Assembly: GCA_026874595.1 (NCBI GenBank)
Contig: CM049306.1
Span: 92,865,642 to 92,929,641, forward strand
From: Sipunculus nudus
Lineage: Eukaryota > Annelida > Sipuncula > Golfingiida > Sipunculidae
Length of the DNA stretch: 64,000 nt
Direction: 5' to 3'
This document shows, piece by piece, positions 53,585 through 64,000 of this stretch. Numbering within the stretch: position 1 is the first letter of the stretch; every line of letters begins with the position of its first letter. The position numbers were made by a program, and so were the translations under genes. The notes under the pieces were generated by a model. That model did no database searches and was not told the origin of the DNA. It worked only from the letters and a program-made list of their open reading frames with translations.

Positions 53585-54501
53585 TACTATGTGTATAGTT
53601 AGCTTGATTTCATAATGTACTACGGAACTGTTTCGTGAGTTCAGCTTGCCAGCCGGCCCACTCCTCACTTACAAACTGAAACAAAAAACATATTTTTTTA
53701 TGGATATCCAAATTTACCCTTTAGAAAAGTATTGGCTAACCACATATCACATAACGGCTTAGGTGTGTTTCCTAAGCCAAACATTTCAGGAGTAATCTAA
53801 TAACTTAAATTGGTTAAATTGAAACTAGTCAGAATGACAGGGTAATCTGACCGATGTGATTCTATATTAAGGATTTTCACTGGAACAGACACGAAGAGAG
53901 CAGTGTCTTCGTATAGCAGTCATTACCATTCTATGTGCCCAAGCAGGGATTTTGATGAGCCAGTGGTAAAGGTTAGATACAATTAGGTAGCACATGGAGT
54001 TACACTTTATAAAACCCATCAATAATGAGTCGACCTTGTGCTTTGTGCAGTTTTAGGTTATTTTAGTAACCTTAAGAACCAGCTTAAGCCACATATTATC
54101 TATTAATATATCACAAATTATCGTGTTCTTCCTTCACTACCAGGCATGATATGGAATATGACCTGACACAATCACAAGGTAACAGTCTATGTTCAACATC
54201 AGATCAGGTAACCTTGTCCAAATTTTGACCAGCAGCTACTGCAAGGTAAATTTAGATTTCAAAGTAATGATGCATCATCTATTTTGTATAACTGCTTGAC
54301 TTTATACCTGGGAAAGAAACATAAGCAATGTGTTTGCTAATCAATGTAAGGGTTTTAAAGGAATAGATTAAACTTTATGCACATTTATCTTTTCATGTTA
54401 CTATCTTTAGTCCAACTGAAAACGTTTATGCATGAATATCAGGGTCTTTTACTTTTCTTTCAAACAACTATGTTAAATTCATGTTTTGCCGAATGCCCTA
54501 A

Positions 54502-54503
<2 letters not shown>

Positions 54504-54562
<59 letters not shown>
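54504..54562. repeat. (AT)n microsatellite
   Basis: About 59 bases of AT dinucleotide, some 250 bases before the satellite array. Flanking open frames on both strands are artefacts. Confidence 0.95.
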
Positions 54563-54566
<4 letters not shown>

Positions 54567-54817
54567 TTTCATAGTTCTTATATGATATACTCTGAGCGAG
54601 GAAGGCAAATAAGCCCTTATCTCTCACTGGTACAAAGGTCGTTATGAACCAACGCAACTTCGCTGTATCTTTTGTTGTTTCGTCTTTATTGATAAGTGCT
54701 ATTTCGTTAACTCCATTCTAGTACATTCGTACATGTACAAGTATTTTTTTGCAAAAAGGCTTTGAAAAATATAGTTCATCATAAAAGAATTACATATTGT
54801 TTTTTAGGTGAAGGAAT

Positions 54818-57800
54818 AACAGCTTCCCCTCTAAAATAATGTAAGGTTATTTAAACATTCTACAGAAAGGGGATTACTTTATAAAGATATTTTAACAGCT
54901 TCTCCTCTAAAATAATATAAGGTTATTTGAACATTCGACAGAAAGGGGATTACTTTATGAAGATATTCTAACAGCTTCCCCTCTAAAATAATGTAAGGTT
55001 ATTTGAACATTCTACAGAAAGGGGATTACTTTATAAAGATATTCTGACAGCTTCCCCTCTAAAATAATGTACGGTTATTTGAACATTCTACAAAAAGGGG
55101 ATTACTTTATAAAGATATTCTAACAGCTTCCCCTCTAAAGTAATGTAAGGTTATTTGAACATTCTACAGAAAGGGGATTACTTTATAAAGATATTCTAAC
55201 AGCTTCCCCTCTAAAATAATGTAAGGTTATTTGAACATTCTACAGAAAGGGGATTACTTTATAAAGATATTCTAACAGCTTCCCATCTAAAATAATGTAA
55301 GGTTATTTGAACATTCTACAGAAAGGGGATTACTTTATAAAGATATTCTAACAGCTTCCCCTCTAAAAAAATGTACGGTTATTTGAACATTCTACAGAAA
55401 GGGGATTACTTTAGAAAAAATATTCTAACAGCTTCCCCTCTAAAGTAATGTAAGTTCATTTGAACATTCTACAGAAAGGGGATTACTTTATAAAGATATT
55501 CTAACAGCTTCCCCTGTAAAATAATGTAAGGTTATTTGAACATTCTACAGAAAGGGGATTACTTTATAAAGATATTCTAACAGCTTCCCCTCTAAAATAA
55601 TGTAAGGTTATTTGAACATTCTTCAGAAAGGGATTACTGTATAAAGATATTCTGACAGCTTCCCCTCTAAAGTAATGTAAGGTTATTTGAACATTCTACA
55701 GAAAGGGGATTACTTTATAAAGATATTCTCACAGCTTCCCCTCTAAAGTAATGTAAGGTTATTTGAACATTCAACAGAAAGGGGATCACTTTATAAAGTA
55801 AGGTTATTTGAACATTCTACAGAAAGGGGATTACTTTATAAAGATATTCTAACAGCTTCCCCTCTAAAGTAATGTAAGGTTATTTGAACATTCTACAGAA
55901 AGGGGATTACTTTATAAAGATATTCTAACAGCTTCCCTTCTAAAGTAATGTAAGGTTATTTGAACATTCTACAGAAAGGGGATTACTTTATAAAGATATT
56001 CTAACAGCTTCCCCTCTAAAGTAATGTAAGGTTACTTGAACATTCTACAGAAAGGGGATTACTTTATAAAGATATTCTCACAGCTTCCCCTCTAAAGTAA
56101 TGTAAGGTTATTTGAACATTCTACAGAAAGGGGATTACTTTATAAAGATATTCTCACAGCTTCCCCTCTAAAGTAATGTACGGTTATTTGAACATTCTAC
56201 AGAAAGGGGATTACTTTAGAAAAAATATTCTAACAGCTTCCCCTCTAAAGTAATGTAAGGTTATTTGAACATTCTACAGAAAGGGGATTACTTTATAAAG
56301 ATATTCTAACAGCTTCCCCTCTAAAGTAATGTAAGGTTACTTGAACATTCTACAGAAAGGGGATTACTTTATAAAGATATTCTCACAGCTTCCCTTCTAA
56401 AGTAATGTAAGGTTATTTGAACATTCTACAGAAAGGGGATTACTTTATAAAGATATTCTCACAGCTTCCCCTCTAAAGTAATGTACGGTTATTTGAACAT
56501 TCTACAGAAAGGGGATTACTTTAGAAAAAATATTCTAACAGCTTCCCCTCTAAAGTAATATAAAGTTATTTGAACATTCTACAGAAAGGGGATTACTTTA
56601 GAAAAAAATATTCTAACAGCTTCCCCTGTAAAATAATGTAAGGTTATTTGAACATTCTACAGAAAGGGGATTACTTTATAAAGATATTCTAACAGCTTCC
56701 CCTCTAAAATAATGTAAGGTTATTTGAACATTCTTCAGAAAGGGATTACTGTATAAAGATATTCTGACAGCTTCCCCTCTAAAGTAATGTAAGGTTATTT
56801 GAACATTCTTCAGAAAGGGATTACTTTATAAAGATATTCTCACAGCTTCCCCTCTAAAGTAATGTAAGGTTATTTGAACATTCTACAGAAAGGGGATTAC
56901 TTTATAAAGATATTGTGACAGCTTCCCCTCTAAAGTAATGTAAGGTTATTTGAACATTCTACAGAAAGGGGATTACTTTATAAAGATATTCTGACAGCTT
57001 CCCCTCTAAAGTAATGTAAGGTTATTTGAACATTCTACAGAAAGGGGATTACTTTATAAAGATATTCTAACAGCTTCCCCTCTAAAGTAATGTAAGGTTA
57101 TTTGAACATTCTACAGAAAGGGGATTACTTTATAAAGATATTCTAACAGCTTCCCCTCTAAAGTAATGTAAGGTTATTTGAACATTCTACAGAAAGGGGA
57201 TTACTTTATGAAGATATTCTCACAGCTTCCCCTCTAAAGTAATGTAAGGTTATTTGAACATTCTACAGAAAGGGGATTACTTTATAAAGATATTCTCACA
57301 GCTTCCCCTCTAAAATAATGTACGGTTATTTGAACATTCTACAGAAAGGGGATTACTTTATAAAGATATTCTCACAGCTTCCCCTCTAAAGTAATGTAAG
57401 GTTATTTGAACATTCTACAGAAAGGGGATTACTTTATAAAGATATTCTCACAGCTTCCCCTCTAAAGTAATGTAAGGTTATTTGAACATTCTACAGAAAG
57501 GGGATTACTTTATAAAGATATTCTCACAGCTTCCCCTCTAAAGTAATGTAAGGTTATTTGAACATTCTACAGAAAGGGGATAACTTTATAAAGATATTCT
57601 CACAGCTTCCCCTCTAAAGTAATGTAAGGTTATTTGAACATTCTACAGAAAGGGGATAACTTTATAAAGATATTCTCACAGCTTCCCCTCTAAAGTAATG
57701 TAAGGTTATTTGAACATTCTACAGAAAGGGGATTACTTTATAAAGATATTCTAACAGCTTCCCCTCTAAAGTAATGTAAGGTTATTTGAACATTCTACAG

Positions 57801-60800
57801 AAAGGGGATTACTTTATAAAGATATTATGACAGCTTCCCCTCTAAAGTAATGTAAGGTTATTTGAACATTCTACAGAAAGGGGATTACTTTATAAAGATA
57901 TTCTCACAGCTTCCCCTCTAAAGTAATGTAAGGTTATTTGAACATTCTACAGAAAGGGGATTACTTTATAAAGATATTCTCACAGCTTCCCCTCTAAAGT
58001 AATGTAAGGTTATTTGAACATTCTACAGAAAGGGGATTACTTTATAAAGATATTCTCACAGCTTCCCCTCTAAAGTAATGTAAGGTTATTTGAACATTCT
58101 ACAGAAAGGGGATTACTTTATAAAGATATTCTCACAGCTTCCCCTCTAAAGTAATGTAAGGTTATTTGAACATTCTACAGAAAGGGGATTACTTTATAAA
58201 GATATTCTAACAGCTTCCACTCTAAAATAATGTACGGTTATTTGAACATTCTACAGAAAGGGGATTACTTTATAAAGATATTCTCACAGCTTCCCCTCTA
58301 AAATAATGTACGGTTATTTGAACATTCTACAGAAAGAGGATTATTTTATAAAGATATTCTCACAGCTTCCCCTCTAAAATAATGTAAGGTTATTTGAACA
58401 TTCTACAGAAAGGGGATTACTTTATAAAGATATTCTAACAGCTTCCTCTCTAAAGTAATGTAAGGTTATTTGAACATTCTACAGAAAGGGGATTACTTTA
58501 TAAAGATATTCTCACAGCTTCCCATCTAAAGTAATGTAAGGTTATTTGAACAGTCTACAGAAAGGGGATTACTTTATAAAGCTATTCTCACAGCTTCCCC
58601 TCTAAAGTAATGTAAGGTTATTTGAACATTCTACAGAAAGGGGATTACTTTATAAAGCTATTCTCACAGCTTCCCCTCTAAAATAATGTAAGGTTATTTG
58701 AACATTCTACAGAAAGGGGATTACTTTATAAAGATATTCTAACAGCTTCCCCTCTAAAGTAATGTAAGGTTATTTGAACATTCTACAGAAAGGGGATTAC
58801 TTTATAAAGATATTCTAAAAGCTTCCCCTCTAAAATAATGTAAGGTTATTTGAACATTCTACAGAAAGGGGATAACTTTATAAAGATATTCTCACAGCTT
58901 CCCCTCTAAAGTAATGTAAGGTTATTTGAACATTCTACAGAAAGGGGATAACTTTATAAAGATATTCTCACAGCTTCCCCTCTAAAGTAATGTAAGGTTA
59001 TTTGAACATTCTACAGAAAGGGGATTACTTTAGAAAGATATTCTAACAGCTTCCCCTCTAAAGTAATGTAAGGTTATTTCAACATTCTACAGAAAGGGGA
59101 TTACTTTAGAAAAAATATTCTAACAGCTTCCCCTCTAAAGTAATGTAAGGTTATTTGAACATTCTCCAGAAAGGGGATTACTTTATAAAGATATTCTAAC
59201 AGCTTCCCCTCTAAAGTAATGTAAGGTTACTTGAACATTCTACAGAAAGGGGATTACTTTATAAAGATATTCTCACAGCTTCCCCTCTAAAGTAATGTAA
59301 GGTTATTTGAACATTCTACAGAAAGGGGATTACTTTATAAAGATATTCTCACAGCTTCCCCTCTAAAGTAATGTACGGTTATTTGAACATTCTACAGAAA
59401 GGGGATTACTTTAGAAAAAATATTCTAACAGCTTCCCCTCTAAAGTAATATAAGGTTATTTGAACATTCTACAGAAAGGGGATTACTTTAGAAAAAAATA
59501 TTCTAACAGCTTCCCCTGTAAAATAATGTAAGGTTATTTGAACATTCTACAGAAAGGGGATTACTTTATAAAGATATTCTAACAGCTTCCCCTCTAAAAT
59601 AATGTAAGGTTATTTGAACATTCTTCAGAAAGGGATTACTGTATAAAGATATTCTGACAGCTTCCCCTCTAAAGTGATGTAAGGTTATTTGAACATTCTT
59701 CAGAAAGGGATTACTTTATAAAGATATTCTCACAGCTTCCCCTCTAAAGTAATGTAAGGTTATTTGAACATTCTACAGAAAGGGGATTACTTTATAAAGA
59801 TATTGTGACAGCTTCCCCTCTAAAGTAATGCAAGGTTATTTGAACATTCTACAGAAAGGGGATTACTTTATAAAGATATTCTGACAGCTTCCACTCTAAA
59901 GTAATGTAAGGTTATTTGAACATTCTACAGAAAGGGGATTACTTTATAAAGATATTCTAACAGCTTTCCCTCTAAAGTAATGTAAGGTTATTTGAACATT
60001 CTACAGAAAGGGGATTACTTTATAAAGATATTCTAACAGCTTCCCCTCTAAAGTAATGTAAGGTTATTTGAACATTCTACAGAAAGGGGATTACTTTATG
60101 AAGATATTCTCACAGCTTCCCCTCTAAAGTAATGTAAGGTTATTTGAACATTCTACAGAAAGGGGATTACTTTATAAAGATATTCTAACAGCTTCCCCTC
60201 TAAAATAATGTACGGTTATTTGAACATTCTACAGAAAGGGGATTACTTTATAAAGATATTCTCACAGCTTCCCCTCTAAAGTAATGTAAGGTTATTTGAA
60301 CATTCTACAGAAAGGGGATTACTTTATAAAGATATTCTCACAGCTTCCCCTCTAAAGTAATGTAAGGTTATTTGAACATTCTACAGAAAGGGGATTACTT
60401 TATAAAGATATTCTCACAGCTTCCCCTCTAAAGTAATGTAAGGTTATTTGAACATTCTACAGAAAGGGGATAACTTTATAAAGATATTCTCACAGCTTCC
60501 CCTCTAAAGTAATGTAAGGTTATTTGAACATTCTACAGAAAGGGGATAACTTTATAAAGATATTCTCACAGCTTCCCCTCTAAAGTAATGTAAGGTTATT
60601 TGAACATTCTACAGAAAGGGGATTACTTTATAAAGATATTCTAACAGCTTCCCCTCTAAAGTAATGTAAGGTTATTTGAACATTCTACAGAAAGGGGATT
60701 ACTTTATAAAGATATTCTAACAGCTTCCCCTCTAAAGTAATGTAAGGTTATTTGAACATTCTACAGAAAGGGGATTACTTTATAAAGATATTCTCACAGC

Positions 60801-63800
60801 TTCCCCTCTAAAGTAATGTAAGGTTATTTGAACATTCTACAGAAAGGGGATTACTTTATAAAGATATTCTCACAGCTTCCCCTCTAAAGTAATGTAAGGT
60901 TATTTGAACATTCTACAGAAAGGGGATTACTTTATAAAGATATTCTCACAGCTTCCCCTCTAAAGTAATGTAAGGTTATTTGAACATTCTACAGAAAGGG
61001 GATTACTTTATAAAGATATTCTCACAGCTTCCCCTCTAAAGTAATGTAAGGTTATTTGAACATTCTACAGAAAGGGCATTACTTTATAAAGATATTCTAA
61101 CAGCTTCCCCTCTAAAATAATGTACGGTTATTTGAACATTCTACAGAAAGGGGATTACTTTATAAAGATATTCTCACAGCTTCCCCTCTAAAATAATGTA
61201 CGGTTATTTGAACATTCTACAGAAAGAGGATTACTTTATAAAGATATTCTCACAGCTTCCCCTCTAAAATAATGTAAGGTTATTTGAACATTCTACAGAA
61301 AGGGGATTACTTTATAAAGATATTCTAACAGCTTCCTCTCTAAAGTAATGTAAGGTTATTTGAACATTCTACAGAAAGGGGATTACTTTATAAAGATATT
61401 CTCACAGCTTCCCATCTAAAGTAATGTAAGGTTATTTGAACAGTCTACAGAAAGGGGATTACTTTATAAAGCTATTCTCACAGCTTCCCCTCTAAAGTAA
61501 TGTAAGGTTATTTGAACATTCTACAGAAAGGGGATTACTTTCTAAAGCTATTCTCACAGCTTCCCCTCTAAAATAATGTAAGGTTATTTGAACATTCTAC
61601 AGAAAGGGGATTACTTTATAAAGATATTCTAACAGCTTCCCCTCTAAAGTAATGTAAGGTTATTTGAACATTCTACAGAAAGGGGATTACTTTATAAAGA
61701 TATTCTAAAAGCTTCCCCTCTAAAATAATGTAAGGTTATTTGAACATTCTACAGAAAGGGGATAACTTTATAAAGATATTCTCACAGCTTCCCCTCTAAA
61801 GTAATGTAAGGTTATTTGAACATTCTACAGAAAGGGGATAACTTTATAAAGATATTCTCACAGCTTCCCCTCTAAAGTAATGTAAGGTTATTTGAACATT
61901 CTACAGAAAGGGGATTACTTTAGAAAGATATTCTAACAGCTTCCCCTCTAAAGTAATGTAAGGTTATTTGAACATTCTACAGAAAGGGGATTACTTTATA
62001 AAGATATTATGACAGCTTCCCCTCTAAAGTAATGTAAGGTTATTTGAACATTCTACAGAAAGGGGATTACTTTATAAAGATATTCTCACAGCTTCCCCTC
62101 TAAAGTAATGTAAGGTTATTTGAACATTCTACAGAAAGGGGATTACTTTATAAAGATATTCTCACAGCTTCCCCTCTAAAGTAATGTAAGGTTATTTGAA
62201 CATTCTACAGAAAGGGGATTACTTTATAAAGATATTCTCACAGCTTCCCCTCTAAAGTAATGTAAGGTTATTTGAACATTCTACAGGAAGGGGATTACTT
62301 TATAAAGATATTCTAACAGCTTCCCCTCTAAAATAATGTACGGTTATTTGAACATTCTACAGAAAGGGGATTACTTTATAAAGATATTCTCAAAGCTTCC
62401 CCTCTAAAATAATGTACGGTTATTTGAACATTCTACAGAAAGAGGATTACTTTATAAAGATATTCTCACAGCTTCCCCTCTAAAATAATGTAAGGTTATT
62501 TGAACATTCTACAGAAAGGGGATTACTTTATAAAGATATTCTAACAGCTTCCTCTCTAAAGTAATGTAAGGTTATTTGAACATTCTACAGAGAGGGGATT
62601 ACTTTATAAAGATATTCTCACAGCTTCCCATCTAAAGTAATGTAAGGTTATTTGAACATTCTACAGAAAGGGGATTACTTTATAAAGCTATTCTCACAGC
62701 TTCCCCTCTAAAGTAATGTAAGGTTATTTGAACATTCTACAGAAAGGGGATTACTTTATAAAGCTATTCTCACAGCTTCCCCTCTAAAATAATGTAAGGT
62801 TATTTGAAAATTCTACAGAAAGGGGATTACTTTATAAAGATATTCTAACAGCTTCCCCTCTAAAGTAATGTAAGGTTATTTGAAAATTCTACAGAAAGGG
62901 GATTACTTTATAAAGATATTCTAACAGCTTCCCCTCTAAAATAATGTAAGGTTATTTGAACATTCTACAGAAAGGGGATTACTTTATAAAGATATTCTAA
63001 CAGCTTCCCCTCTAAAGTAATGTAAGGTTATTTGAACATTCTACAGAAAGGGGATTACTTTATAAAGATATTCTAACAGCTTCCCCTCTAAAATAATGTA
63101 AGGTTATTTGAACATTCTACAGAAAGGGGATTACTTTATAAAGATATTCTAACAGCTTCCCCTCTAAAATAATGTAAGGTTATTTGAACATTCTTCAGAA
63201 AGGGATTACTGTATAAAGATATTCTGACAGCTTCCCCTCTAAAGTAATGTAAGGTTATTTGAACATTCTTCAGAAAGGGATTACTTTATAAAGATATTCT
63301 CACAGCTTCCCCTCTAAAGTAATGTAAGGTTATTTGAACATTCTACAGAAAGGGGATTACTTTATAAAGATATTGTGACAGCTTCCCCTCTAAAGTAATG
63401 TAAGGTTATTTGAACATTCTACAGAAAGGGGATTACTTTATAAAGATATTCTGACAGCTTCCACTCTAAAGTAATGTAAGGTTATTTGAACATTCTACAG
63501 AAAGGGGATTACTTTATAAAGATATTCTAACAGCTTCCCCTCTAAAGTAATGTAAGGTTATTTGAACATTCTACAGAAAGGGGATTACTTTATAAAGATA
63601 TTCTAACAGCTTCCCCTCTAAAGTAATGTAAGGTTATTTGAACATTCTACAGAAAGGGGATTACTTTATGAAGATATTCTCACAGCTTCCCCTCTAAAGT
63701 AATGTAAGGTTATTTGAACATTCTACAGAAAGGGGATTACTTTATAAAGATATTCTAACAGCTTCCCCTCTAAAATAATGTACGGTTATTTGAACATTCT

Positions 63801-64000
63801 ACAGAAAGGGGATTACTTTATAAAGATATTCTCACAGCTTCCCCTCTAAAGTAATGTAAGGTTATTTGAACATTCTACAGAAAGGGGATTACTTTATAAA
63901 GATATTCTCACAGCTTCCCCTCTAAAGTAATGTAAGGTTATTTGAACATTCTACAGAAAGGGGATTACTTTATAAAGATATTCTCACAGCTTCCCCTCTA
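54818..64000. repeat. 76-bp satellite array, about 120 copies, runs off the window
   Basis: Head-to-tail units with starts 76 bases apart (for example CCCCTCT at 57001 and 57077). Each unit contains ACAGCTTCCCCTCTAAAGTA, GTAAGGTTATTTGAACATTC, ACAGAAAGGGGATTACTTTA and AAAGATATTC. Variants include TAAAATAAT for TAAAGTAAT, TACGG for TAAGG, GAAAAAATATT for TAAAGATATT, and a unit with CTTCAGAAAGGGATTACTGT one base shorter. A shortened unit lies at about 55786-55805. Shared variants recur at a 2,890-bp interval, showing higher-order structure. No open frame of note crosses it. No evidence of transcription can be seen. Confidence 0.98.

Larger units (their letters stand above)
52660..54817. other. 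Intergenic, transporter to satellite
   Basis: Holds the transporter 3' UTR and 2.1 kb of AT-rich DNA without recognisable exons. Two AT tracts are listed separately. The satellite starts abruptly at its right end. Confidence 0.5.

Noticed and set aside
54818-64000. CRISPR-like array
   Set aside because: Regular spacing comes from head-to-tail satellite units without unique spacers, in a eukaryotic genome.

Overview
The window is animal nuclear DNA, AT-rich, with many-exon genes, phase-1 modular exons, tRNA-derived SINEs, LTR and LINE fossils, (AT)n tracts and a long satellite array. Receptors that combine C-type lectin (CTLD), SRCR and 8-cysteine EGF-like modules, together with this repeat style, point to a lophotrochozoan, most likely a bivalve mollusc. 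That identification is inferred from style and is not proven.

Layout. (1) 1-7185, plus strand: 3' part of a CTLD/SRCR/EGF single-pass membrane receptor (receptor A). (2) 7201-14825: gene-poor DNA with AT tracts and a SINE relic. (3) 14826-19047, minus strand: an inverted third copy of the receptor. Its exons can be aligned one by one with the plus-strand copies but carry frameshifts and stops, so it is a pseudogene. (4) 19966-23935: a degraded Ty3/gypsy-type retrotransposon on the minus strand, lying between two islands dense in TCGTA/TACGA motifs. (5) 27711-39010, plus strand: a complete receptor paralogue (receptor B). I could assemble it exon by exon with consistent phases into 13 coding exons and 624 residues. 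(6) 39011-46230: minisatellites, a pair of 67-bp direct repeats and a decayed L1/Tx1-like LINE. (7) 47232-52659, plus strand: a 13-exon major facilitator gene of 457 residues resembling SLC18B1, the vesicular polyamine transporter. (8) 54818 to the window end: about 120 copies of a 76-bp satellite with a 2,890-bp higher-order period.

The three receptor copies form a local, partly inverted gene family. The proteins look like secreted-pathway pattern-recognition or adhesion receptors: signal peptide, lectin domain, scavenger-receptor pieces, EGF stalk, one membrane helix, short tail. The most unusual point is SRCR order. Directly after the lectin domain comes an exon coding the C-terminal half of an SRCR domain, and only then an exon coding an N-terminal half, followed by a third Cys-rich exon that is not a normal SRCR C-half. 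Receptors A and B share this with identical intron phases. The transporter is unrelated in function.

I found no rRNA, no CRISPR array and no bacterial-type operon. Splice sites were read by eye from GT/AG signals, frame and comparison of the copies. No transcript evidence was available.
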